The position numbers and the translations under genes are program-made. From assembly GCF_900141785.1 (NCBI RefSeq), contig NZ_FQYP01000007.1:310001-374000 (forward strand): a stretch of DNA of 64,000 bases, in the 5' to 3' direction. Under the pieces are notes generated by a model that was not told the DNA's origin, did not search any database, and was given only the letters and a program-made list of their open reading frames with translations. This stretch comes from Aquimarina spongiae. Its GTDB lineage: Bacteria > Bacteroidota > Bacteroidia > Flavobacteriales > Flavobacteriaceae. Positions 1 through 7,754 of the stretch are shown piece after piece (positions within the stretch are counted from its first letter, which is position 1; every line of letters starts with the position of its first letter).

Positions 1-1770
1 ACTCATGAAATACGAAAGGAACTAAAGTACTACCCTAACACAAGTCTTTATCCTGTTGGAAATAAATTGCGCTATATAGAATATAGATATAAAGGGACCA
101 ACAGAAGACACTATACAGTATCAATTGATAACTCTAAATATATAGACCTTATATTAAAGAAGGCTACCAAAGGAGCAAATATCGAAGAATTGGCACAATT
201 TATTGTAGAGCCCGATATTTCTATCGACGATGCAAAAACCTTTATCAATCAGTTAATTGATAACCAGATTTTAATAAGCTCTATTTCGCCATCGGTAACC
301 GGAGAAAACTATCTTCAAATACTAATGGATAAAATACCAGATGAAAATACCAAAAATCGATTACATACGATTGATGAATTACTCAAGAAACTGGATAGTA
401 ACACTTACGAAAACAACTTCACCTATTACAAGCAATTAACTGATATCCTAGATTCTTTTGAAATTGCTTATAACAAAAAATTCTTGTTTCAAACCGATTT
501 AACGATTTCTACACAACAAAACACACTATCAGATAAAATAGTAAAGGATATCCATAAAGGTGTTGAGATTCTTAACAAACTTGTTCCGTATCAAGAAGAT
601 GAAAAATTAACGAAATTCAGACGAAAGTTTTTTGACATGTTTGAAGAAGAACAAGTCCCTCTGTCATTGGCATTGGATGTAGAGACAGGTGTTGGCTACG
701 GTTTTAATAGCGAGGAAGATTATGATATATCTCCATTAATTAACGATTTAAATTTATCTACCAGCAACCGTATCGCCGATCATAAAAAAATCAAGTGGAC
801 AAAAACCGATAGCTTCTTAAATAAAAAACTAATGGAGTTAGAAAAAGACGCCATTGAAATGTTGATTACAGACAATGATCTTGATAGTTTCACGGAAAAC
901 TGGAATAATTTGCCTCTGTCTTTTACTGCTATCATCCATCTACTCAATAATGATAATGACAATCCCTTAATTAATATGTCTTATGTTGGTGGAGCCTCTG
1001 CTACCTATATGTTGGGAAGGTTTACTCAAGCCGATAAAAATATTGAACAATTTCTAAAGAAAATAACACAAAAAGAAAGTGAGGAAAGAGATGTTGTATT
1101 TGCAGAAATTGCCCATCTCCCCGAAAAAAGAACAGGAAATATAATAAACAGAAGTCACTTAAGAACGCATGAAATTCCATACTTAACAAAAAGTACTTTA
1201 CCAAGTGAACAACAAATAGCCATAGATGATATCTGGGTATCTGTAGAGCAAGATAGAATAGTACTGTTTTCTAAAAAGCTCAATAAAGAAGTTATCCCTC
1301 GCATGGCAACAGCTCATAATTTCTCTTATAACTCTTTACCCATTTATCATTTTCTATGTGATATACAAACACAGCATCTACGTGACAATCTGGTGTTTGA
1401 ATGGCGCAACGCAGCTATAAACAGAGATTTTCTACCAAGAATACGCTACAAAAACATCATTATTTCCCTAGCCCAATGGCGGATAGGAAAAAAAGAAATT
1501 CAAAAAATTATACAACTCAATGATTTAACCGAATGGCGAAAAGAAAAGAAGTTACCTCAAAAAATAATGTTAAGTGATGATGATAATGAGTTGGTGATTG
1601 ATCTAGAGCATCCTTTGAGTGTAAAAGCCTTTTTATCAACAATAAAAAACAGACAACAAATTACATTGGTTGAGTATCTGTTTGATGAGAAAAATGCACT
1701 GGTAACGAGACAAGGAAAAGCATTTTGCAATGAGTTGTTTTTTTCATTTGTGAAACAAAATAAGATATGA
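1..1770 (+). CDS. lanB: Class I lanthipeptide dehydratase, glutamylation (N-terminal) domain, 5' truncated
   Basis: The reading frame is open from base 1, so the gene starts left of the window; the TTG at 67 is not the start. The visible 589 residues open with YYPNTSLYPVGNKLRYIEYR, a conserved block of the Lant_dehydr_N (PF04738) family. In class I lanthipeptide synthesis this domain uses glutamyl-tRNA to glutamylate Ser/Thr of the precursor before elimination. The elimination domain, fused to it in NisB-like enzymes, is absent here and is encoded by the next gene, with an ATGA overlap that implies translational coupling. Roughly 100-200 N-terminal residues are probably missing, judged by family length. 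Family assignment is confident. The partner precursors at 2715 and 3086 are inferred substrates. Confidence 0.88.
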   Translation, partial: THEIRKELKYYPNTSLYPVGNKLRYIEYRYKGTNRRHYTVSIDNSKYIDLILKKATKGANIEELAQFIVEPDISIDDAKTFINQLIDNQILISSISPSVTGENYLQILMDKIPDENTKNRLHTIDELLKKLDSNTYENNFTYYKQLTDILDSFEIAYNKKFLFQTDLTISTQQNTLSDKIVKDIHKGVEILNKLVPYQEDEKLTKFRRKFFDMFEEEQVPLSLALDVETGVGYGFNSEEDYDISPLINDLNLSTSNRIADHKKIKWTKTDSFLNKKLMELEKDAIEMLITDNDLDSFTENWNNLPLSFTAIIHLLNNDNDNPLINMSYVGGASATYMLGRFTQADKNIEQFLKKITQKESEERDVVFAEIAHLPEKRTGNIINRSHLRTHEIPYLTKSTLPSEQQIAIDDIWVSVEQDRIVLFSKKLNKEVIPRMATAHNFSYNSLPIYHFLCDIQTQHLRDNLVFEWRNAAINRDFLPRIRYKNIIISLAQWRIGKKEIQKIIQLNDLTEWRKEKKLPQKIMLSDDDNELVIDLEHPLSVKAFLSTIKNRQQITLVEYLFDEKNALVTRQGKAFCNELFFSFVKQNKI

Positions 1771-2669
1771 TTATGGATTCTAAAACACAACGATATTTTT
1801 TTATAGGCAGTGAGTGGCTCTATTATAAATTATATATGGGTTCTCGAATCTCGGATATCTTTTTGACATCGACCCTTACTCCTATAGCCAATGAATTACT
1901 AAAGCAAGAGATAATAGACAAATGGTTTTTCATTAACTATAAAGACCCCGAAAGACATGTACGTATTCGTTTCCGGGTTATAGATCCCAAAAACCTCAAC
2001 TATGTAATCCAAATATTGCACAAAGCTATAAACAGCTATGTAAATGAGAAAACAATTAATAAGGTGGTAATAGATACCTACAAGAGAGAATTAGAACGAT
2101 ATGGCAACGAAACCATCGAAGAATCTGAATCTATATTTTTCATCAATAGCAGGTTAATTGTTTATCTCATCTCTCGAGTTACCAATGATAATCAAAGATG
2201 GTTGTGGGGCATGAAAACCATAGACACTTTTCTAGATGCCTGGAATATGAGTGTAGAACAAAAAAGAGATTTTTTTGAAGGTCTTAAAAAAGGGTTTGAT
2301 AGGGAGATGGGAGCCACCACAGATATTAATCGTCAATTATCTATGAAATTTAGAAATAACCGAGGAGATATCAATACGATATTAGAGCAAAACAGTGATC
2401 AGGAATTCGATATGGTGTTGCAGAATTATTTCAAACAAACTAGAGAGATTGTTTCTCAAATCCTAACCAAAAGAAAAGCAATCGAACCCAAATTAAATAT
2501 GGCAGACCTATTAGGCAGTTACATACATATGCACTGTAATCGATTATTCAAGTCTAATCAGAGGTTAAACGAATGGGTACTTTACAATTATTTGTTCCAG
2601 TACTACCGAAGTAAAGCAGCACAGATGAAAAGTGAAACATCTAAGAAAATATTAATAGCACAGGAGTAA
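1767..2669 (+). CDS. Lanthipeptide dehydratase elimination subunit (SpaB_C / thiopeptide-type)
   Basis: This 300-residue protein belongs to the Lant_dehydr_C/SpaB_C family (PF14028), the domain that eliminates glutamate from glutamylated Ser/Thr to give Dha/Dhb. The N-terminus (SEWLYYKLYMGSRISDIFL, then WFFINYKDPERHVRIRFRV) is the characteristic family block. Near the C-terminus the HMxxNRL-like motif (SYIHMHCNRLF, His254) corresponds to the region of the essential His in NisB. The start ATG at 1767 overlaps the stop of the upstream glutamylation gene by 4 nt, so the two halves of the dehydratase are probably made in equal amounts. Stand-alone elimination domains are common in Bacteroidota RiPP clusters and in thiopeptide systems. 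The first precursor gene starts 45 nt downstream. Confidence 0.88.
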   Translation: MIMDSKTQRYFFIGSEWLYYKLYMGSRISDIFLTSTLTPIANELLKQEIIDKWFFINYKDPERHVRIRFRVIDPKNLNYVIQILHKAINSYVNEKTINKVVIDTYKRELERYGNETIEESESIFFINSRLIVYLISRVTNDNQRWLWGMKTIDTFLDAWNMSVEQKRDFFEGLKKGFDREMGATTDINRQLSMKFRNNRGDINTILEQNSDQEFDMVLQNYFKQTREIVSQILTKRKAIEPKLNMADLLGSYIHMHCNRLFKSNQRLNEWVLYNYLFQYYRSKAAQMKSETSKKILIAQE

Positions 2670-2714
2670 ACCGAAAATCCTTTAAAGAGTAGGTAAATTT
2701 TAAATTTTTTAATA

Positions 2715-2882
2715 ATGAACAAATTAAATTTAAACAAGGAAACCATTTCTCAAATGGACAACAATGAAATGGCTAGCGTTAATGGGGGATTAGATATCTG
2801 TATCGTTAGCTGTAAAAGAAGCACAAGATTAGGAAAAGATTGCTGTGAAGATCCAACACACTTAGTAATTTCAATAGAGTAG
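2715..2882 (+). CDS. lanA1: Lanthipeptide precursor peptide 1 (55 aa, GG leader)
   Basis: This is a short gene of 55 codons. The leader (residues 1-25: MNKLNLNKETISQMDNNEMA, then SVNGG) has the LxLxKETIxxMxxxEMxxVxGG pattern of Bacteroidota class I lanthipeptide leaders and ends in Gly24-Gly25, the site expected for the C39 peptidase of the exporter at 7755. The predicted 30-residue core starts LDICIVSC and holds four Cys (29, 33, 43, 44) and five Ser/Thr (Ser32, Ser36, Thr37, Thr48, Ser53), enough for lanthionine rings. Coding status is supported by the copy at 3086: 15 codons differ, and 13 of these differences are synonymous. A stem-loop follows at 2964. The ring pattern cannot be read from sequence. 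Confidence 0.92.
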   Translation: MNKLNLNKETISQMDNNEMASVNGGLDICIVSCKRSTRLGKDCCEDPTHLVISIE

Positions 2883-2963
2883 TTAGTATAGCAAACAGGT
2901 AAACGTTATTGCAATATAAAACCATACATATAACCAAACCTGAATGTACTTCTAAACAAAACT

Positions 2964-3008
2964 GAGATTTTTGCCAGCAAAAGGTCTAAAAATCGCTGGC
3001 AAAATCTC
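2964..3008 (+). terminator. Stem-loop after precursor 1 (attenuator or RNA-stabilising hairpin)
   Basis: GAGATTTTTGCCAGC (2964-2978) pairs with GCTGGCAAAATCTC (2995-3008) to give a 14-bp stem with one bulged T and a 16-nt loop. No run of T follows, so it is a poor classical terminator. It is more likely a partial terminator or a 3' stabiliser that makes precursor mRNA more abundant than downstream mRNA, as known for hairpins after lanA genes. The same hairpin follows precursor 2. Confidence 0.7.
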
Positions 3009-3019
3009 TCCTAATTCTT

Positions 3020-3070
3020 TTCCATGTTACATGGAATCAAATAAATATTAATACGAAGTAAAAATACTTC
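3020..3070. promoter_or_regulatory. Two small inverted repeats upstream of precursor 2
   Basis: A 7-bp inverted repeat, TTCCATG-TTA-CATGGAA (3020-3036), and a 6-bp one, GAAGTA-AAAA-TACTTC (3055-3070), lie just before the second precursor (ATG at 3086). Neither is present upstream of precursor 1, where the homology between the copies starts at the ATG itself. They could be a regulator-binding site or leader-RNA hairpins. Their function is unknown, and no TAnnTTTG promoter is visible between them and the gene. Confidence 0.35.
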
Positions 3071-3085
3071 ACAAAAATTAAAACA

Positions 3086-3253
3086 ATGAATAAATTAAAT
3101 TTAAACAAAGAAACTATTTCTCAAATGGACAACAACGAAATGGCAACCGTAAATGGTGGCTTAGATATCTGTATCGTAAGTTGTAAAAGAAGCACAAGAT
3201 TAGGAAAAGATTGCTGCGAAGATCCAACCCACTTAGTAATAGCTATAGAGTAA
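3086..3253 (+). CDS. lanA2: Lanthipeptide precursor peptide 2 (55 aa, GG leader)
   Basis: This is a second 55-codon precursor, identical to precursor 1 except Ser21 to Thr in the leader and Ser53 to Ala near the core C-terminus. All four Cys (29, 33, 43, 44), the Gly24-Gly25 cleavage site and the remaining Ser/Thr (32, 36, 37, 48) are kept. Because the core of copy 2 lacks one dehydratable Ser, the two products would differ by at most one dehydration plus the side-chain change. The start ATG aligns exactly with that of copy 1. It lies in the same orientation, 203 nt downstream of precursor 1, and is followed by the same stem-loop at 3335. It probably arose by tandem duplication and has since been held under purifying selection. 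Confidence 0.92.
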   Translation: MNKLNLNKETISQMDNNEMATVNGGLDICIVSCKRSTRLGKDCCEDPTHLVIAIE

Positions 3254-3598
3254 TTAGAATAACAAACAGGTAGACGTTATTTCAATATAAAACCATACAT
3301 ATAACCAAACCTGAATGTACTTCTAAACAAAAGCGAGATTTTTGTCAGCAAAAGGTCTAAAATTGCTGGCAAAATCTCTCCTAATTGACTGCAATATTAA
3401 TTACAGATTATTAAGATACAATAAATACTTCTGTAAACAAAATTAAATAAAAAATTCCTTTTTGATAGAGAATTGATATAGGAATTCCTTGTGCTCTATT
3501 CAAAAGCAATTTTAGACATAGTAAAATACTAGTCACCTCGAATTTATAGCTGTTAAAGTTCGACAGCACAAACCATAACACCTAAGACGTTAAAAACG
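3254..3598 (+). other. 345-bp gap between precursor 2 and lanC
   Basis: It holds the 3' part of the second duplicated unit with its stem-loop (3335-3378), then about 220 bp of AT-rich sequence. Within that are a 7-bp inverted repeat (AATTCCT...AGGAATT, about 3455-3488) and a weak stem GCTGT...ACAGC (3549-3567). I see no TAnnTTTG promoter core and no further precursor ORF with a GG leader. lanC may be transcribed by read-through past the hairpins. Confidence 0.45.
3335..3378 (+). terminator. Stem-loop after precursor 2
   Basis: GAGATTTTTGTCAGC (3335-3349) pairs with GCTGGCAAAATCTC (3365-3378) around a 15-nt loop. It is the counterpart of the hairpin at 2964. The single stem difference (C to T at 3345) turns a G-C pair into G-T, which keeps pairing in RNA. 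No T-run follows, so partial termination or RNA stabilisation is more likely than a full stop. Confidence 0.7.
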
Positions 3599-4798
3599 AT
3601 GGAAAAGTATATAAAAAAAATAGAATCTATTCTTTTTGATGAAGTGATACAAATGGAAAAACCTACCATTCGTAATGATCTTGGGGTGCTGATTTTTGAA
3701 GCTACATTATATCGCTATTCTAATGAAGATATTTACAAACAAAAAGCACTAAAGCTTCTTAAAGCATTAACAGAGACATTTGGAAATAGAAATCTGGGGT
3801 CTGGGTTTTTTGAGGGATTTGAGGGGATCTTTTATGTGGTGCAATATCTTCATAAGTGTGGGATTATTGAGGATGAAAGTATGTTAGAAGGACTCGAAGA
3901 ATATTTATTACAATCGCTTTCCATAGATTTTAAGAATAACTATTTTGATCCAATGCATGGTAGTATTGGGAAGTTATTATACTACATAAATTCTCAGAAT
4001 CGCGACAGCGAAAAAGTTAACGGCCTTATCGATCAATTTTTAAACTCATTATATGATCATCGCCAAGAAACAAGCGATGGAATATTCTGGTATGATAAAA
4101 ATGAAGACAATAAAGAGTTGGTCAATTTGGGCATGGCTCATGGACTTACGGGAATATTAGCTTTTCTATTAAGATTAAAAGAATTAGGATATCAACACGA
4201 GCTTATTGATATATTAATAGATGGTATACTAAAAAGCTTTGGTAGTTTTAAAAATGAAGCAAAATTCTTAAGTTATTTCCCTGATTATTTTTCTGAAGAC
4301 ATAGATCAAAGAAATGTAAATAGTCGTCTTGGATGGTGCTACGGTGACCTTAGTACTGCAAATACAATATTATATGCGAGCAAAATTCTAGAAAGAAATG
4401 ACCTCAAGAAAGAGTTTCTCCCTCTTATAAACAGCTTAGTTCTTAGAAGAATGAGCAACTCTAAATTAGATCATTATGAAGATTATTCCTTTTTTGACAC
4501 TGCGTTTTGCCATGGCCTTGGTGGAATCACATATATCTTTCAAAAGATCAATAACCATCTCAATAATGCAACTCTAGATAAACGAATTGAGTTTTGGAAA
4601 AAACAACTGCTAGAAAACCTCGACAAGCAACTAAATGTTGAAAAGGACATCTATCTGCCCTGGTATAGACAAAACAGCGATTATGCTTATACCGTAGATC
4701 AAGTGTCTGTACTTAACGGCCTATGTGGAACTGGTCTGGTATTACTATCACTACACTACAAAAAATACGACTGGAGTGATTTCTTCCTTCTTTTCTAG
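3599..4798 (+). CDS. lanC: Lanthionine synthetase C family cyclase
   Basis: This 399-residue protein has the LanC zinc site: Cys247 in GWCYGD, and Cys304-His305 in FCHG. These match the Cys-Cys-His zinc ligands of NisC. MAHG (His181) matches the conserved catalytic/structural His motif, and the C-terminus has VLNGLCGTGLVLLSL, the last alpha-toroid repeat. LanC activates Cys thiols for Michael addition onto Dha/Dhb, forming lanthionine and methyllanthionine rings in the cytoplasm. It is stand-alone, as expected for class I. It lies downstream of the precursors and 29 nt before the aspartic protease gene. Function is well supported; the substrates are inferred to be the two peptides at 2715 and 3086. 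Confidence 0.92.
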   Translation: MEKYIKKIESILFDEVIQMEKPTIRNDLGVLIFEATLYRYSNEDIYKQKALKLLKALTETFGNRNLGSGFFEGFEGIFYVVQYLHKCGIIEDESMLEGLEEYLLQSLSIDFKNNYFDPMHGSIGKLLYYINSQNRDSEKVNGLIDQFLNSLYDHRQETSDGIFWYDKNEDNKELVNLGMAHGLTGILAFLLRLKELGYQHELIDILIDGILKSFGSFKNEAKFLSYFPDYFSEDIDQRNVNSRLGWCYGDLSTANTILYASKILERNDLKKEFLPLINSLVLRRMSNSKLDHYEDYSFFDTAFCHGLGGITYIFQKINNHLNNATLDKRIEFWKKQLLENLDKQLNVEKDIYLPWYRQNSDYAYTVDQVSVLNGLCGTGLVLLSLHYKKYDWSDFFLLF

Positions 4799-4827
4799 CA
4801 TTATTAATCCCTTAAAACTAAAACACA

Positions 4828-6087
4828 ATGATCACTACTAAAAAAATAGCATTCTTTTTCCTTTTACTGAATATATTTTGTTTTCAGCAAAATGAAGTGC
4901 TCGCCTTTACCATGGATGTCCCCAAAAGTGATAAGAATTTTACAACAGAGATATCATATAGAATTATCGGAAATTTAAATATTATCCCTGTTGAGATTAA
5001 TAATAACACCTACCAATTCATCTTTGACACCGGAGCTAGAACCACTGTTGTAAATAGCACCATCATAAACCAGATCAATCACAACATAGCAGGCACTACG
5101 AACATAAAAGATGCCAACAAAGACACCAAAGAATTAAAAAAAGTCGCAATCCCTAAGATAAGAATTGGAGAAAAAGAGTTTAAAAATCCTGTTGTTATTA
5201 GTATGCCAACTTCAGATTATTTTAAACGTTTTGGGTGTGAAAAAATTGATGGGATTATAGGGTATGATATTATCAAAAAAGTAAAATGGAAAATTGACCC
5301 GAAAAACAAAAAAATAACACTTTCCGATCAAATCGAGAATTTCAATATTCAAGAAACACAACATAAGTTCAAACTTAAAACAACTGAATATGTATCGTAT
5401 ATCGATACCAAAATAAATGGAAGTAAAACGAAGCTTAAGTTAGATACTGGTTTTAACAAATACTTCTGTATTAACTATCCTTTTTACGAATACTTAAAAA
5501 GCAAAAGCAACAACATTCAACAAGTAAAATCTCAAGGTTGGGTAAAAACCTCTCTTCATGGCAAAAACAATGGTACTCTTAATACTATTCAGGCAGAAAG
5601 CATCCAAATCGGAGATATCACACTAGAAAATCAAATTATCTATAATAGCAAAAATACGCCATTATTATTGGGAAATGGTTTTCTAAACAACTTTATCACC
5701 ATCATAGACATCCAGAAAAAACAACTTTTTCTCGATCCAATAAAAAGCTTAGAAAATGAAAAAATCATAGATTTTGATCTCAAAATCGGACCTGATTATC
5801 AAACGAATAGAATAATCGTAAAAAATATTTTCGAAGAGCATTCATTAGAGACAACTATAAAACCAGGGAGCCAAATCATAGGTGTCAATAGTGTGGATGT
5901 TTCAAACTTTACAAAACAAGAATTATGCGATTTCTGGAATACCCAATGGAAAACACATCACGGTAAGAGTACTATCCGTATAGAAATTTTTGAAGAGGAC
6001 TCAAACACCTCAAAAGAAATAACACTTACCAAAAACCAAATCCTACCAAGAATTACAAACGAAATGAGGAAAAAAGAATTGAACTAA
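4828..6087 (+). CDS. Exported retropepsin-like aspartic protease with PDZ-like domain
   Basis: The 419-residue protein begins with a signal peptide (hydrophobic residues about 6-26, ending near LAFT). Two aspartic-protease half-sites follow: DTGA at Asp67-Gly69 and DTGF at Asp206-Gly208. Both sit in hydrophobic-strand contexts (FIFDTGARTTV, LKLDTG), and LLLGNGFLNNF follows the second. The C-terminal part (about 325-400, with KPGSQIIGVNSVDV) resembles a PDZ domain. A single chain with two DTG halves suggests a self-contained active site. It would act in the periplasm or at the envelope. Such proteases recur near Bacteroidota RiPP genes, where a maturation or trimming role is plausible but unproven; general peptide turnover is the alternative. 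It lies 10 nt before the VKOR fusion gene, in one operon. Confidence 0.78.
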   Translation: MITTKKIAFFFLLLNIFCFQQNEVLAFTMDVPKSDKNFTTEISYRIIGNLNIIPVEINNNTYQFIFDTGARTTVVNSTIINQINHNIAGTTNIKDANKDTKELKKVAIPKIRIGEKEFKNPVVISMPTSDYFKRFGCEKIDGIIGYDIIKKVKWKIDPKNKKITLSDQIENFNIQETQHKFKLKTTEYVSYIDTKINGSKTKLKLDTGFNKYFCINYPFYEYLKSKSNNIQQVKSQGWVKTSLHGKNNGTLNTIQAESIQIGDITLENQIIYNSKNTPLLLGNGFLNNFITIIDIQKKQLFLDPIKSLENEKIIDFDLKIGPDYQTNRIIVKNIFEEHSLETTIKPGSQIIGVNSVDVSNFTKQELCDFWNTQWKTHHGKSTIRIEIFEEDSNTSKEITLTKNQILPRITNEMRKKELN

Positions 6088-6097
6088 TCATTAATAA

Positions 6098-7735
6098 ATG
6101 GATATCTGCTATCAGATAAAAAAAAACGGTAAAATAACCATGGAAAATAACAATCTTTCAACTTCATTATTGAGTTATCTAAAGCAAGAGAACATCGTAT
6201 TAGATAAAGAGGCTTTTAATTTCAGGTTATTAACGCATCCTAATTATCCTGGTCTATCTTCTATTGTAAATACTTTAGAATATTTTGACATCACCTGCGA
6301 TGCATATCAGGTAGACATTAAAAACCTAAATTCAACTCCGGATCATTATCTGACATTTTTAAAAGGGCGCTACGGGAAACAAGATCTACACCATGTCCAA
6401 AAAAAGGATAATACATATTATCTCGACACCCAAAAAACTTCAATAGCACACCTAAAAAACCGTTGGAAAGGCATCGTTTTACTTCTAGAAGGTAAAACCA
6501 ATCAAACTTCAAAAAACTCAGCAAAAACAAGGTCGCTTATTCCTATTTTAGGTATATCTTCTTTGCTTATATTCATTGGCCTTATCGTCAATTACAATAC
6601 TGTTCTCGAAAGTCTTTTTTATATATTTCCACTTACAGGCCTAGTCCTTTCTATACTTTCTTTAAAACATATATTTCAAATAGAAAATCCTGTTTTTGAC
6701 AAGTTTTGCAAAATTTCCACCAATTCGGACTGTAATTCCGTAATCAACTCAAAAAAATGGAAGATTTTTGAAAAAATCAGCTTCTCTGATATTAGCTTGA
6801 TTTTCTTTTTATCACAACTTGTTTCGTATTTTGCTTTATCTATAGCCGATTATACATCAGCTTTCTTTGCTTATCAAACAACAATTCTTTATTGTAGTTT
6901 AGCAATAATAGCAGCTTCCATTTATTTTCAAAAATTTGTAGAAAAAAAATGGTGTCCTATATGCCTAGGGATTTCGGCTATTCTAATCATTGAAGCTGTT
7001 TATATTCAATATCTTATTGAATTTAAACATCACTACAATACCAATGCACTACTTCTTTTTGGAGCTATTGTACTAGGATTGACTTTTAGCTGGACACATC
7101 TCAAAAAACTATTTAACAGACTTCGTTTTCTAGAAGAAATTGAGATTAAATCAACCCGCTTTTTGCGCAACTATTCTGTTTTCAAAACAGCAATTCTCAA
7201 AACGCATTCTATTGATCCAATAACGCTGAATAGTAATAATGCGGATCTAACTATTACCTTAATCACGAACCCTTTTTGTGATTATTGCCAACAAGCACAT
7301 TCTCTATTAGAAAAAATAAAAGCAAAATATCCTAATCGCGTATCTCTGGATCTTCTACTTAATATTGATATAGAAGACGAATATGAGGAATACAAACTCG
7401 TTTGCCAACGTATGATCACCATGCAATTAAATAATAAAGGGCAGCAATTTCTTGCGGCACTACATGATTGGTTTGAAGATGAAAATCCGAACGGATGGTT
7501 GGTCAAATATGACCTAGAAATTGATGAAAATAAGGCGAATAAAACTTTGATAACTCAAAAACAATGGTGCATCCAAAATCAAGTAGATTTTACACCTGCA
7601 GTACTCATTAATGGATACAAATATCCCTTAATATATGACATAGAACATCTAGATTATTTCATCCAAGATTTGCTTAATGACAGTGATTTTTTAACTCAAG
7701 AACGCAAGTATAGCGGTGATTTACAACTTGTTTAA
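6098..7735 (+). CDS. C39-like / vitamin K epoxide reductase / thioredoxin fusion
   Basis: The domains in order are as follows. Residues about 20-130 resemble the C39-like domain (LLTHPNYPGLSSIVNTL) but lack the catalytic Cys motif. A multi-pass membrane segment (about 148-345) carries VKOR cysteines Cys204 and Cys212 and the CPIC motif (Cys286, Cys289). A thioredoxin fold has CDYC (Cys394, Cys397) and a cis-Pro region (FTPAVLINGY). VKOR-Trx fusions oxidise or shuffle disulfides in exported proteins. Here the targets could be precursor thiols or cluster enzymes, and the inactive C39-like domain may bind a leader peptide; both are inferences. The start is uncertain: ATG 6140 (MENNNLSTS) fits the family better than ATG 6098, whose extra 14 residues look unnatural. 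Confidence 0.82.
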   Translation: MDICYQIKKNGKITMENNNLSTSLLSYLKQENIVLDKEAFNFRLLTHPNYPGLSSIVNTLEYFDITCDAYQVDIKNLNSTPDHYLTFLKGRYGKQDLHHVQKKDNTYYLDTQKTSIAHLKNRWKGIVLLLEGKTNQTSKNSAKTRSLIPILGISSLLIFIGLIVNYNTVLESLFYIFPLTGLVLSILSLKHIFQIENPVFDKFCKISTNSDCNSVINSKKWKIFEKISFSDISLIFFLSQLVSYFALSIADYTSAFFAYQTTILYCSLAIIAASIYFQKFVEKKWCPICLGISAILIIEAVYIQYLIEFKHHYNTNALLLFGAIVLGLTFSWTHLKKLFNRLRFLEEIEIKSTRFLRNYSVFKTAILKTHSIDPITLNSNNADLTITLITNPFCDYCQQAHSLLEKIKAKYPNRVSLDLLLNIDIEDEYEEYKLVCQRMITMQLNNKGQQFLAALHDWFEDENPNGWLVKYDLEIDENKANKTLITQKQWCIQNQVDFTPAVLINGYKYPLIYDIEHLDYFIQDLLNDSDFLTQERKYSGDLQLV

Positions 7736-7754
7736 ACGATAAAACAATACCACA

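Larger units (their letters stand above)
2715..3385 (+). repeat. Tandem duplication: two ~300-bp precursor-plus-hairpin units
   Basis: Units at about 2715-3014 and 3086-3385 are offset by 371 bp. Homology starts at the precursor ATG and ends just after the hairpin (CTCCTAATT in both). The 203 nt between the two coding regions include the 3' part of unit 1 and about 70 nt of unique sequence. Within the unit the non-coding part is at least as well conserved as the coding part. Confidence 0.85.

Noticed and set aside
67..69. TTG at 67 as start of the dehydratase
   Set aside because: The frame is open to base 1 and the translated upstream residues (THEIRKELKYYPNTSLYPVG) match the family.
3055..3070. 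Hairpin GAAGTA-AAAA-TACTTC as a terminator
   Set aside because: It has a short AT-rich stem and no T-run; I list it only as a possible regulatory repeat.
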